Origin: JBCDBY01 sp039182715 | GTDB taxonomy: Bacteria > Planctomycetota > PLA2 | Assembly: GCA_039182715.1 (NCBI GenBank) | Contig: JBCDBY010000045.1 | Span: forward strand, 1 to 19,913 | Direction of reading: 5' to 3' | DNA: 19,913 bases | Shown: positions 7,662 through 17,100 of the stretch, one piece after another | How the letters are laid out: every line of letters begins with the position of its first letter | Position numbering within the stretch: position 1 is the first letter of the stretch | Position numbers and translations under genes: made by a program | Notes under the pieces: model-generated | Database searches by the model: none | Told to the model about the DNA's origin: nothing | The model's input: only the letters and a program-made list of their open reading frames with translations

Positions 7662-7728
7662 CGGCGAGCGTCTAACCGCGCGGGGGTTCCATACGACCGA
7701 TCTGTTGGGTCAGCCACGCCTCGAGGTC

Positions 7729-8832
7729 ATGGAAAACACCCTCACGCTCGTTCTGGCGGGTGGGCAGGGGGAGCGTCTGCGTCCCCTGACCGACCGCCGC
7801 GCCAAGTCGGTGATGCCGTTCGCGGGCCGTCGTCTGATCGACGACACGCTCGCGAACTGCGTCCGGACCGGCCTGCGCGAGGTCGTCGTGCTCACGCAGC
7901 ACCGGCGCGAGAGCGTGCGCGCGCACGTGGAGTCGACGTGGGCCGAGGAGCTCCCCCACCTCAGGTTCCTCTCCTCCGCGGAGGTCGGCCGCGCCTACCG
8001 CGGCACCGCCGATGCCGTCCGCGCCGCGCTTGCACACGACCCGGAGGGGCGCCGCGTCCTGGTGCTGGCGAGCGACCACGTCTACCACATGCACTATCGA
8101 GACCTGATGACGGACCACCGCGCGCAGCGGGCCGACGTGACCATGTCGGTCGTGCCGGTACCGCGCTGCCGGGCACACACGCTCGGATGCGTGCGCGTCG
8201 GCGCCGACGGGCTGGTCCAGAGCTTCAAGGAGAAGCCGAGCGACCCGCCCACGATGCCGGGTCGCGAAGACATGAGTCTCGCCAGCATGGGGATCTATCT
8301 CTTCCAGCGGTCCGCGCTCGAGGACTTCCTCTACGAGTATCCCGACGCCGACGACTTCGCCAAGCACGTCATCCCCGGCATGCTTCTGGGCGGTCTGCGC
8401 GTCGGCACGCACGACTTCGCGCAGGCGGGCGAGCCCGGCTACTGGCGCGACATCGGCGATGTCGACGGCTATCACGCCGCCCTCATGGATCTGCTGGAGG
8501 GCACGTTCGACGACGGCGAGTCGTGGATCGGCCCGCGTTCGCTCGTGGCCGGCGGCAGCCTCGACCGGTGCGTCCTCGGCCGCGATGTGCAGGTCGGTCC
8601 CCACGCCGAACTGTGCGAATCGGTCCTTCTCGACGGCGTCGTCGTCGGGCCCGCCGCGCGGCTTCAGCGCGTCGTGGTCGAAGAAGGAGTCCGCATTCCG
8701 CCGCAAGCCCGCATCGGCTTCAACCCGGCGGTCGACGCGCGCTGGGGCACGGTGACCGAATCGGGGCTGGTCGTCGTGACCGAGGCGCCGGTACCGGCTC
8801 CGAGCGAGTGGCGGGCGACGGCGGCGGGATAG
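7729..8832 (+). CDS. glgC: GlgC-like glucose-1-phosphate adenylyltransferase
   Basis: This 367-residue nucleotidyltransferase probably makes ADP-glucose from ATP and glucose-1-phosphate for glycogen synthesis. Family landmarks are LVLAGGQGERLRPLTDRRAK (nucleotide loop), YRGTADAV, LASDHVYHMHY (catalytic Asp region), FKEKPSDPP (substrate-binding Lys), LASMGIYLF and GYWRDIGDVDGY. The C-terminus is a left-handed beta-helix (SLVAGGSLDRCVLGRDVQVG...). The protein is about 50-60 residues shorter than E. coli GlgC. The linker that normally carries the WPI...PPAKFV stretch between the catalytic domain and the beta-helix is missing (DLLEGTFDDGESWIGPRSLVAGG instead). ATG 7729 gives the family N-terminus; a TTG at 7705 would add 8 residues. 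No other glycogen gene is adjacent. Another NDP-sugar specificity is possible. Confidence 0.85.
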   Translation: MENTLTLVLAGGQGERLRPLTDRRAKSVMPFAGRRLIDDTLANCVRTGLREVVVLTQHRRESVRAHVESTWAEELPHLRFLSSAEVGRAYRGTADAVRAALAHDPEGRRVLVLASDHVYHMHYRDLMTDHRAQRADVTMSVVPVPRCRAHTLGCVRVGADGLVQSFKEKPSDPPTMPGREDMSLASMGIYLFQRSALEDFLYEYPDADDFAKHVIPGMLLGGLRVGTHDFAQAGEPGYWRDIGDVDGYHAALMDLLEGTFDDGESWIGPRSLVAGGSLDRCVLGRDVQVGPHAELCESVLLDGVVVGPAARLQRVVVEEGVRIPPQARIGFNPAVDARWGTVTESGLVVVTEAPVPAPSEWRATAAG

Positions 8833-8861
8833 CACGGGTCGCACTCCGCAACGGCCCGCGC

Positions 8862-8891
8862 TTGTCTCCACGACGGTGCTCGGGATAGCCT
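8862..8891 (+). promoter_or_regulatory. Candidate promoter of S9 peptidase gene
   Basis: TTGTCT (8862-8867), an 18-nt spacer and TAGCCT (8886-8891) lie exactly 6 nt before the ATG at 8898. There is no Shine-Dalgarno sequence. The placement implies a leaderless transcript. Confidence 0.45.
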
Positions 8892-8897
8892 CCCGCC

Positions 8898-10799
8898 ATG
8901 TCCAAGCGCCCCCTCACGCCCGAAGACCTCTGGCAAATCCCTCGCGTCGGTCGCGCCGCCCCATCGCCGGACGGCACGCTGCTCCTCGTGCCGGTCACGA
9001 CGCACGACCTCGAGGAGAACCGGGGCCGGACGCGCCTCTGGCTCCACGAGTCGGGCCGCAAGCCGCGCGCGCTGACGGCGGCGGACGCGGACGCCTCCCA
9101 ACCGCGATGGTCGCCGGACGGCACGCGCATCGCCTTCGTGCGACAGGACGACGAGAAGAAGTCCCAGATCTTCGTTCTCGACCTGCGCGGTGGCGAGGCG
9201 CAAGCGATCACCGCGTGCGAGGAAGGCGCCACCGACCCGCGCTGGTACCCGGACGGCAAGCGGATCGCGTTCGCGATGCGCGTGCGCGTCCACGAAAAGG
9301 AGGAGCGCGCCTACGTCAGCGAAGAGCGCGTGCCCCGCTTCTGGGACCGTTGGTTGACCGACGGTTTGCGCTGGCACATCGCGACGGTCTCGGCGGAGGG
9401 CGGCGACGTCACCGATCTCATGCCGCGATTCCGGTCGCGCATGACCGTGCAGTCGCCGGAGGGCGGCTGGGACCTCGCGCCCGACGGCAAGGAGATCGTC
9501 TTTTCGGCCATGCGTTCGAAGCCCAAGGCGCGCACCCGCTGGGGGCTCTACCGGCTGCGCGCCGGCAAGAAGCCGGAGCTGCTCGATACGCCGGGCTGGG
9601 ATGCGTGGCGTCCGCGCTACAGCCCGGACGGCCGTCAGGTGCTCTTCGGCTGGGCGGCGGACGATCCGTCGTGGGCACGGCAGTCGCGGCTCGCGACGCT
9701 CGACCGCAAGAGCGGCCGCGTGCAGACGCTGGCGGACAAGTGGACGCTCAGTCCGCTGGAGTGGGAGTGGTCGGGAACGGACGCGCTCTGCCTCGCCGAC
9801 GTCGAGGGACGCGTCGGGCTCTTCCGCGTCTCGCGCCGCGCCCAGCCGTTCGAGCTGCGCCGCGGCGGCACCTACACCGGCCTCACGCCGGCGGCGGGCC
9901 GCGTTTTCACCACCCACAGCTCGCTCAAGCGGCCCTGGGAAGTGGTCTCGTGCGCCGCGGACGGCAGCGACGAGCGGCGGGAGACGCGCCACACCGCCGC
10001 CGCGATCAAGAGCTTCCAGCTCGGCAAGGTCGAGGACGTGACCTTCCGCGGCGCGGACGACGCGCCGGTCCAGATGTTCCTCGTGCACCCGCCCAAGCCG
10101 CGCAAGAAGCAGAAACTCCTGCACCTTATCCACGGCGGCCCGCACGGCCACTTCGGCGACATCTGGCATCCGCGCTGGTGCGCGCAGGCGTTCGCCGCAC
10201 AGGGCTACCTCTGCGCCTGCGTGAACTTCCACGGCTCGAAAGGCTGGGGCGACGCGTTCGCGAATTCGATCGTCGGCGCGTGGGGCGACAAGCCCTATCG
10301 CGACATCATGGCCGCCACGGACTGGCTGATCGAGAAGCGCGGCGTGGACAAGAAGCGCATGGCGGTCAGCGGCGGCTCGTACGGCGGCTACCTGACCACC
10401 TGGATCACCACGCAGACGAATCGCTTCGCGTGCGCGGTCAATCACGCCGGCGTATGCGACAAGCAGACGCAGTTCGGCAGCGAGATCCCGGAGAACCAGG
10501 GTACGCAGGCGGGCGGCGACCTGTGGTCGGGCGAGGAGTCGCAGGCGGCGCTCGATCGCTACAACCCTCTCCGCCATGTCGGCGGCATCAAGACCCCCAC
10601 GCTCATCCTGCACGGCGAGCAGGACTACCGCGTGCCGTACATCCAGGCGCTGCAGCTCTACAACATCCTGCAGCTGCGGCGCGTGCCCACGCGCATCGCG
10701 ATCTACCCGGACGAGAACCACTGGATTCTGAAGCCGGCCAACTCGGTGCACTGGTACGGCGAGTTTTTGGATTGGCTCAAGCGCTGGATGAACTCTTGA
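8898..10799 (+). CDS. S9 family peptidase (prolyl oligopeptidase / acylaminoacyl-peptidase type)
   Basis: This 633-residue serine peptidase removes residues or short acyl-peptides from small peptides. Residues 1 to about 380 form a propeller with WSPDGTRIAF, WYPDGKRIAF and YSPDGRQVLF blades. The rest is an alpha/beta-hydrolase: HGGPHG (oxyanion-hole region) and the catalytic triad Ser494 in GGSYGGY, Asp576 in GEQDYRVP and His608 in DENHWI. The length is normal for the family. There is no signal peptide (MSKRPLTPEDLWQIPRVGR), so it is probably cytoplasmic. It appears to be expressed on its own from a TANNNT box 6 nt before the start. It is separated by about 100 bp from the downstream nuclease, which has its own strong ribosome site. 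Exact substrate class within S9 cannot be read from the sequence. Confidence 0.93.
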   Translation: MSKRPLTPEDLWQIPRVGRAAPSPDGTLLLVPVTTHDLEENRGRTRLWLHESGRKPRALTAADADASQPRWSPDGTRIAFVRQDDEKKSQIFVLDLRGGEAQAITACEEGATDPRWYPDGKRIAFAMRVRVHEKEERAYVSEERVPRFWDRWLTDGLRWHIATVSAEGGDVTDLMPRFRSRMTVQSPEGGWDLAPDGKEIVFSAMRSKPKARTRWGLYRLRAGKKPELLDTPGWDAWRPRYSPDGRQVLFGWAADDPSWARQSRLATLDRKSGRVQTLADKWTLSPLEWEWSGTDALCLADVEGRVGLFRVSRRAQPFELRRGGTYTGLTPAAGRVFTTHSSLKRPWEVVSCAADGSDERRETRHTAAAIKSFQLGKVEDVTFRGADDAPVQMFLVHPPKPRKKQKLLHLIHGGPHGHFGDIWHPRWCAQAFAAQGYLCACVNFHGSKGWGDAFANSIVGAWGDKPYRDIMAATDWLIEKRGVDKKRMAVSGGSYGGYLTTWITTQTNRFACAVNHAGVCDKQTQFGSEIPENQGTQAGGDLWSGEESQAALDRYNPLRHVGGIKTPTLILHGEQDYRVPYIQALQLYNILQLRRVPTRIAIYPDENHWILKPANSVHWYGEFLDWLKRWMNS

Positions 10800-10884
10800 C
10801 GCACACGCACGCGGATCCTCAACGGACACCAACCGTTTCCTGAAGAACCGCTCCTACCGTGCAGCTCCTACCCCGAACCCTTTC

Positions 10885-10891
10885 AAGGAGG
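10885..10891 (+). promoter_or_regulatory. Strong Shine-Dalgarno (AAGGAGG) that sets nuclease start
   Basis: AAGGAGG lies 7 nt before ATG 10899. It overlaps closely with, and so argues against, the in-frame GTG at 10893. A direct repeat CTCCTACC occurs upstream at 10851 and 10865. Confidence 0.8.
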
Positions 10892-10898
10892 AGTGAGC

Positions 10899-12740
10899 AT
10901 GCATCGAGCTTGGGCACTGGCGGTTCTTCTGATCGCCGCACCGACGTGGGCGCAAACCAGCGTCAAGATCTACGACATCCAGGGCGCGCAACACCGGTCA
11001 CCGCTGATCGGCCAGTCCGTCAAGACGACCGGCATCGTGACCGCCGTGGACTCGGGCGGCTTCTACATGCAGGACCCGCTCGGCGACGGCGACAACCGCA
11101 CGTCGGATGGGCTGTTCCTCTTCACGGGCGGCGCTCCGACCGTCGCGGTCGGCGACGCGATCGAGGTCACCGGCACCGTCAGCGAGTTCATCCCCGGCGG
11201 CGCATCGACCGGCAATCTCTCGACCACGCAGATCGCGTTTCCCGCCGTCACGGTGGTCTCGAGCGGCAACGCGTTGCCCGCGGCGGTCATCGTCGGCCGC
11301 GGCGGCCGGATTCCGCCCGCCCGCAAAGTGATCAGCAAGGGTGAGATCGATCCCCCGATCAACCTGCAGCTCGACGCGGACGCCGCGGCCAACCGTTTCA
11401 ACCCGCGCGGCGACGGCATCGACTTCTACGAGAGCCTCGAGGGGATGCGCGTGCGGATCCCGAAGCCGCAGGCGGTCTCCGCCCTCAATGGGTTCGGCGA
11501 GGTGTTCGTGGTGGCCGATCGCGGCGCGGACGTGGAGCCGACCGACGCGCTCACGCAGCGCGGCGGCATCGAGCTGCAGCCCGACCCGAACAACCGCGGC
11601 GACCAGAACCCGGAGCGCATGCAGGTCCAGTTCGACAGCACGATCTACCCCGGGGCGTCGCGCCCGCTGATCTCCGTCGGCTCGCGCCTGAACGATGTCG
11701 AGGCGGTCGTCAGCTACAGCTTCGGCAACTTCGAGTTCGTCGCCACGAGCATCGTGACCTTCACCCCGGCGCGCCGCACGCGCCCGCAGGTGAGCAAGCT
11801 GCGCCCGACCCGCAACCACGTCACGATCGCCAGCTACAACGTGCTCAACCTGAGCCCGCAGTCCTCCGACGATCAGCAGCGGGCCACGCTCGCCAACCAC
11901 ATCGTCGTCAACCTCCGGACGCCGGACGTCATCGCGCTCCAGGAGATCCAGGACAACAACGGCACCACCGACGACGGCACCACCGACGACGGCACGACCG
12001 ACGCCTCGCAGACCATGCAGGCGCTCGTCGACGCGATCCTGACCGCCGGCGGCCCCAAGTACGAGTTCTTCGACATCGCGCCGGCGGACGGCGCCTCGGG
12101 CGGCATCCCCGGCGGCAATATCCGCAACGCGTTCTTCTACAACCCGAAGCGCGTCTCGTTCGTCGGGTTCAAGCAGCTCACCGACTCCGCCTTCGACGGC
12201 ACCCGTCGTCCGCTGGTCGGCACCTTCCGTTTCAACGGCAGGCAGTTCATGGTCATCAACAACCACTGGAGCTCCCGCTTCGGATCGACGCCGGTCTTCG
12301 GCGCCGTCCAGCCGTTCGTGCAGGCCGCCGAGGCGGACCGCGAGGCGCAAGCCAGGGCGATCCATCGATACGTCCGGAGCGAGATCAAGGCGGTCAAGGA
12401 CGCCCGCATCGTCGTGCTGGGTGACTTCAACACCTTCCAGTGGACCAACGATCTCGATCGCATCCTGCCTGGCCGCGGCAACAACCAGATCCTCTGGAAC
12501 CTGATTCGCGACGTGAAGGACGACAACGTCTACACCTTCATCTTCGAGGGCAACTCGCAGGCACTGGACCACTGCTTCGTCACGAAGAACCTGCGCAAGA
12601 AGGCGGAGTTCGACATCGTCCACGTCAACAACGACTTCCCCCGCGTCGGCCCGGAGTTCGGCAGCGATCACGAGCCGCTGCTGGCCCGATTCGAGTGGAA
12701 GGAGAGCAAGTCGAAAAAGAAGGGCCGGAAGAGGGACTAG
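10899..12740 (+). CDS. Secreted endonuclease/exonuclease/phosphatase-fold nuclease
   Basis: 613 residues. The signal peptide MHRAWALAVLLIAAPTWAQ directs export. An OB-fold-like N-terminal region follows (TGIVTAVDSGGFYMQDPLGD, about 43-120), as in YhcR/ExeM/NucH-type extracellular nucleases. The catalytic EEP domain starts near residue 305 with the expected metal and catalytic residues: Asn314 (ASYNVLNL), Glu349 (IALQEIQDNN), His456 (INNHWSS), Asp509/Asn511 (LGDFNTF), and Asp590/His591 (FGSDHEPLLARF). It likely degrades extracellular DNA for nutrients or biofilm turnover. The C-terminal tail is Lys/Arg-rich (KESKSKKKGRKRD) and may bind DNA. A 15-bp tandem repeat encodes GTTDD units just after Glu349. 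The stop overlaps that of the convergent gene (CTAG). Confidence 0.92.
   Translation: MHRAWALAVLLIAAPTWAQTSVKIYDIQGAQHRSPLIGQSVKTTGIVTAVDSGGFYMQDPLGDGDNRTSDGLFLFTGGAPTVAVGDAIEVTGTVSEFIPGGASTGNLSTTQIAFPAVTVVSSGNALPAAVIVGRGGRIPPARKVISKGEIDPPINLQLDADAAANRFNPRGDGIDFYESLEGMRVRIPKPQAVSALNGFGEVFVVADRGADVEPTDALTQRGGIELQPDPNNRGDQNPERMQVQFDSTIYPGASRPLISVGSRLNDVEAVVSYSFGNFEFVATSIVTFTPARRTRPQVSKLRPTRNHVTIASYNVLNLSPQSSDDQQRATLANHIVVNLRTPDVIALQEIQDNNGTTDDGTTDDGTTDASQTMQALVDAILTAGGPKYEFFDIAPADGASGGIPGGNIRNAFFYNPKRVSFVGFKQLTDSAFDGTRRPLVGTFRFNGRQFMVINNHWSSRFGSTPVFGAVQPFVQAAEADREAQARAIHRYVRSEIKAVKDARIVVLGDFNTFQWTNDLDRILPGRGNNQILWNLIRDVKDDNVYTFIFEGNSQALDHCFVTKNLRKKAEFDIVHVNNDFPRVGPEFGSDHEPLLARFEWKESKSKKKGRKRD
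11961..12005 (+). repeat. Three 15-bp coding tandem repeats (GTTDD)
   Basis: GGCACCACCGACGAC occurs twice exactly and once with two changes, in frame. It lengthens the loop after the catalytic LQEIQDNN of the nuclease. The Asp-rich sequence could bind calcium or simply reflect replication slippage. Confidence 0.85.
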
Positions 12741-13654
12741 AGCAGCTCCTGCTCCCGTTCCTCCGGGAGTCCGGCCATGAGAGGCCGGTCGCCCGCCCAC
12801 GCGCGCGTGTCGCGGATCGTCTCTTCCACCGGCCGGGGGACGAGCCCCGCGGCGCGCGCGCGCATTTCGCTGCGCGTGCTGAACCCCGGTGCATCCACGC
12901 AGAGCGGAAGGTCGACCCACGGCTGCACGCCACGTGCGACGAACCAGTCGAGGTCGTGCCAGACCAGCTCGGTTTCCGGCCCCGCGCACAGGTCGAAGAG
13001 TGCCCCGCGCGTCGTCTTCCCGCTGACGTTGTAGACGCCGGTCACGTCGCGCTCGACGGCGTCGACGATCCAGGCCGCAAGGTCGCGCACATCGGTCAGC
13101 TCCGCCGCGGCGGCGCGCGGACCCGGCACCAGCGCGCGCCCCGGCCGCGCCAGTCTCACCGGCCAGTACGTGAAGCGATCGGTCGGATCGTGCGGACCGA
13201 CGATCAGCCCCGGCCGCACGATCAGGCGCCGCTCCTGCACGACCGCGTTCTCGCAAAGCGCCTTGAGCCCGCCATAGGTCTCGCCGGTGACCTCCTCGAT
13301 GGTCGGATCCTCGAGCTGCACCAGCACGGCATCCTCGTCCTGCCCCGGCGTGTCGTTGTCGGCGTAGACCGAGAGGCTCGAGATGAAGGTGTAGTGGCTG
13401 TCCGGGAATCGACGCGACGCCTCCCCCACCAGCCGCGGCACATAGCCGCACATGTCGAGGACGGCGTCGAAGCGGCGCCCTTCAAGCGCGTCGAGTCCGC
13501 CGTCCCGGTCCCCGTGCACGGACACCGCGTCGGGGAACAGCCCGGGGTTGCTGCGCCCGCGATGGAAGAGTGTGACGCGGTGGCCGGCCGCGAGCGCGCG
13601 TTCGACCGTGTGCCGGCCGAGGAAGACGGTGCCCCCCAGGACGAGCAGATCCAC
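12737..13654 (-). CDS. NAD-dependent epimerase/dehydratase (extended SDR)
   Basis: 305 residues. The N-terminal Rossmann motif is LVLGGTVFLGRHTVERAL (GGTxFLG, residues 7-13), followed by HRG (cofactor-ribose region). FDAVLDMCGY is next, then ISSLSVYADN. The catalytic YxxxK is Tyr127-Lys131 in GETYGGLKA. IVRPGLIVGPHDPTDRFTYW and GVYNVSGK are typical of the isoflavone-reductase-like/mRNA-binding-type epimerase group. The substrate is unknown. The start is GTG 13654, 1 nt after the TGA of the upstream YcxB-like gene, so translation is probably coupled. It is the last gene of the reverse cluster, and its TAG shares three bases with the nuclease stop. Confidence 0.88.
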   Translation of the reverse strand: MDLLVLGGTVFLGRHTVERALAAGHRVTLFHRGRSNPGLFPDAVSVHGDRDGGLDALEGRRFDAVLDMCGYVPRLVGEASRRFPDSHYTFISSLSVYADNDTPGQDEDAVLVQLEDPTIEEVTGETYGGLKALCENAVVQERRLIVRPGLIVGPHDPTDRFTYWPVRLARPGRALVPGPRAAAAELTDVRDLAAWIVDAVERDVTGVYNVSGKTTRGALFDLCAGPETELVWHDLDWFVARGVQPWVDLPLCVDAPGFSTRSEMRARAAGLVPRPVEETIRDTRAWAGDRPLMAGLPEEREQELL

Positions 13655-13655
13655 G

Positions 13656-14168
13656 TCAGGTCGCCTTCACCTTGGCGCGCACGAGCGCGAGCAGCTGTTC
13701 ACGTTCGGCGCACGCCTCGAGAGGCACGTAGAGATACTGCCGCGGCGTCAGGAAAACCAGCAGCGCGTCGTCGCGGACGGCGGCGCGGATCGGCATCGCC
13801 CACGCGATGTCGGAAGTCGCCATGCCCTCGGTCTCGCCGCGGATGCCGTTTTCGTCGAAGCGGTAGGTCACGCGCTTGCCGCGGTCGGGCCGCTGCCGGA
13901 AGCGTCGGCGCACGAGCAGCGTCGTGATCGAGCCGCGCAGGAAGAGCATGCCCACGCCCACGACGCCGTAGAGCGCCACGAGCCCCCACACGGCGGGCGT
14001 GCGCTCCTCCGCCGTCACGGCGAGGTGGATCGCCATGCCGATCAGGAAGAGCGCGAAGACCAGCACGAACGCCGTGAAGAGGCGTCCGCCGGGCGAACTC
14101 AGGTTCGCCCGGACCGCACGCAGATAGTGCGCCTCGTCCCAGGAGAACGAGACCTCAATCGATCGCAT
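13656..14168 (-). CDS. YcxB-like two-helix membrane protein
   Basis: 170 residues. Two membrane helices lie at about 30-53 (FTAFVLVFALFLIGMAIHLA) and 59-79 (AVWGLVALYGVVGVGMLFLRG). They are followed by a cytoplasmic beta-rich domain (YRFDENGIRGETEG...SDIAWAMPIRAAVRDDALLVFL...YVPLEAC) with the YcxB layout of a conserved Trp and a C-terminal IP/VPL strand. Its function is unknown. It begins 14 bp inside the end of the RND permease gene and ends 1 nt before the epimerase start, so it is almost certainly co-transcribed with both. Assignment to YcxB rests on overall pattern. Confidence 0.75.
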   Translation of the reverse strand: MRSIEVSFSWDEAHYLRAVRANLSSPGGRLFTAFVLVFALFLIGMAIHLAVTAEERTPAVWGLVALYGVVGVGMLFLRGSITTLLVRRRFRQRPDRGKRVTYRFDENGIRGETEGMATSDIAWAMPIRAAVRDDALLVFLTPRQYLYVPLEACAEREQLLALVRAKVKAT

Positions 14169-17100
14169 CGGCGAGCTTCTTCTTGCTGCCGCCCACCCAC
14201 TCGGAGAAGCCCTGCACCACCACGTAGAGCGACGGCGTGAAGAGGATCGCGCCCAGGGTCGCCGCCGCCATGCCGTAACAGACGCACGTGCCCAGCGAAA
14301 TGCGGCTGTTCGCGCCCGCGCCGGTCGCCAGCACCAGCGGCAGGAAACCGAGAATCGACGAGAACGCCGTCATGAGGATCGCGCGGAAGCGCAGGCGCGC
14401 CGACTCCGACGCCGCCTCCTGCAGGCTCTTGCCCGCCTCGCGCTGCACCTTGGCGAACTCCACGATCAGAATGGAACTCTTCGCGGCTAGCCCGATGAGG
14501 AGCACCAGGCCAATCTGGAAGTAGATGTCGTTCGGCAGCTCGCTGAAGATGATGCCGAGCAGCGCGCCGAGCACGCCGAAGGGCACCGCCAGCAGCACCG
14601 CGAAAGGCACGCCCCAGCTCTCGTACTGCGCCGAGAGCACGAGGAAGATGAAGACGATCGCCATCAGGAAGATGAACGGCGCCTCGTTGCCCGCCTTGAT
14701 CTGCTGGTAGATGACGCCCGTCCACTCGTAGCCGAACTGCGGCGGCATCCGCTCGTTGGCGATGCGCACCATCTCCTGCACCGCGTCGCCCGAGGCGAAG
14801 CCCGGCGCGGCCGCGCCCGTGATCTTGGCCGCGGGATAGAGGTTGTAGCGGAAGATCGTGCCGGGGCCCGCGGTGTCGGTCACGTTGACGAGCGTGCTGA
14901 GCGGCACCATCTGCCCCTCGTTGTTGCGCACCAGCAGGTACTCGATGTCGTCCACGTCGTCGCGGAACTGCTCCTCGGCCTGCAGCACCACGCGGTACGC
15001 GCGGCCGAAGATGTTGAAGTCGTTGACGTAGAGCGAGCCGAGGTTGGCCTGCATCGTCTGGTTGATGATCTCGATCGGGATGCCCTGCTTTTGCGCCTTG
15101 GACCGATCGATGTCGGCGAAGACCTGCGGCAGGTCAATGCGCAGGTTGGATGCCATGCGCGTGAGCACCGGGCTTTCGTACCCGGCCCCCAGGAAGTCGT
15201 TCGCCACCTGGTTGAGCATGGCGATGCCGCCGCCGGCGCGATCCTGGAGCTGCATCTCGAAGCCGCCCGCCGCGCCGAGGCCCTGGATGGGCGGCGGCGA
15301 GAAGGCGAGCACCTGCGCCTCCCGGATCTGGCTGAACTTGGCCATCAGTCGCGCGAGGACGGCGGGCACCGACTGCGACTTGTCCGGTCGTTCGTCCCAG
15401 TGCTTGAGCACGCAGAAGCAGGTGCCCGCGCTCGACATGACGAGCGAATCGAGCGCCGAGTAGCCGTCGATGCGGACGATGTCGGCAATGTCCGGCTCCT
15501 CCTGGATGATCGCCTGGATGCGCTCCATCATCTCCTTCGAGCGCACCAGCGCGGTGCCCTCGGCCATGCGCATGTTGACGATGAAGTAGCCCTGGTCCTC
15601 GTCGGGGATGAACCCGCTCGGGACCTGCGTGAAGAGCTGGCCGGTCCACCACATCATGCCGCAGAAGAGCACGAAGACGATCACGGCACGGCGCACGAGC
15701 AGGTTCACGACGGCGGCATAGCCTCTCGTCGTGAGATTGAAGCCCTTGTTGAACCACTCGAAGAGGAACATGCGCTTCTCGGGGCTCGCCTTGAACAGGA
15801 TGCCGCACAGCGCCGGCGCCAGCGTGAGCGCGTTGATCGTCGAGAAGACCGTCGCCACCGAGATGGTGATCGCGAACTGCTGGTAGAGCCGTCCGGTGAT
15901 GCCCGAGAGCATCGTCGTCGGCACGAACACGGCGAGCAGCACCAGCGTGGTCGCGATCACCGGGCCGGTGATCTCCGCCATCGCCTTCTTCGCCGCCTCC
16001 TTCGCCGACAGCTTCTCGGAGTCGATGATGCGCATCACGTTCTCGACGACGACGATCGCGTCGTCGACCACGATGCCGATCGCGAGCACGATGCCGAAGA
16101 GCGAGATCGTGTTGATCGAGATGCCCATGGCGCCCATCACGGCGAAGGTGCCGATGAGCGAGACCGGGATCGTGGCTGTCGGGACCAGCGTCGTGCGCCA
16201 GTCCTGCAGGAAGATGAACACCACCAGAATGACCAGCCCCGCCGCGAGCAGCAGCGAGCTGAACACCTCGGCGATGGAGACTTCGACGAAGCGCGTGGTG
16301 TCGTACGCGATCGTGTCCTCGACGCCCTCGGGGAAGTTCACGCGCAGCCGGTCCATGCGCTCGCGGATCCCGCGCGCCACCTCGAGCGAGTTGGCGCCCG
16401 GCAGCTGGTAGACCGCGATCGCGACCGACGGCTTGCCGTTCAGGATGACGTCCCAGAAGTAGTCCTTCGAGCCGCGCTCGAGCCGCGCGATGTCCTTCAT
16501 GCGGACGACCTGCTGCTCGTCGCCCGTCTTCACGATGATGTCGCCGAACTGCTCCTCGCTCTGCAGACGACCCAGCGTGTTCACGACGTACTGGAACTGC
16601 TGGTCGGAGGGCGAGGGCGGCGCGCCGATCTGGCCCGCGGCGACCTGGATGTTCTGCGACTGGATGGCGGCGATGAGCTCCGACGTCGTGAGGCCGCGCG
16701 CCTGCATCTTGCCCGGGTCCATCCAGACCCGCATGGCGTAGTCCTTCGCGCCCATGATCTGCACCAGGCCGGCGCCCGGCGTGCGCGCGAGCTCGTCCTT
16801 GATGTTGATGTTGGCGTAGTTGGACAGGAACAGGTCGTTGCGCGAACCGTCCGGCGACGTCAGGTTCACCATGAGGACGATGTTCGTGGACTGCTTCTCC
16901 GTCGTGACGCCCTGCTTCTTGACGTCCTCCGGCATCTTCGGCATCGCCTTGTTGACGCGGTTCTGCACCAACACGGTCGCCATGTCGACGTCGACGCCGA
17001 CCTCGAAAGTGATCGTGATCTCGACCTTGCCGTCCGTCGCCGAGCTCGACGAGGACATGTAGATCATGTTTTCGACGCCGTTGATCTCCTGCTCGAGCGG

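Noticed and set aside
5463..8888. Long + strand open frame overlapping sigma fusion 2 and the GlgC-like gene
   Set aside because: It crosses two recognised genes in another frame and reads as Arg/Ala/Gly-rich shadow sequence with no domain.
8664..10832. Long reverse open frame over the S9 peptidase
   Set aside because: Antisense shadow; the + frame has a full catalytic triad and propeller motifs.
10851..10872. CTCCTACC direct repeat upstream of the nuclease as a regulator site
   Set aside because: Only two 8-bp copies with a 14-bp period; too little to claim an operator.
10998..13451. Long reverse open frame spanning nuclease and epimerase
   Set aside because: It overlaps both real genes in the wrong frame and has no recognisable motif.
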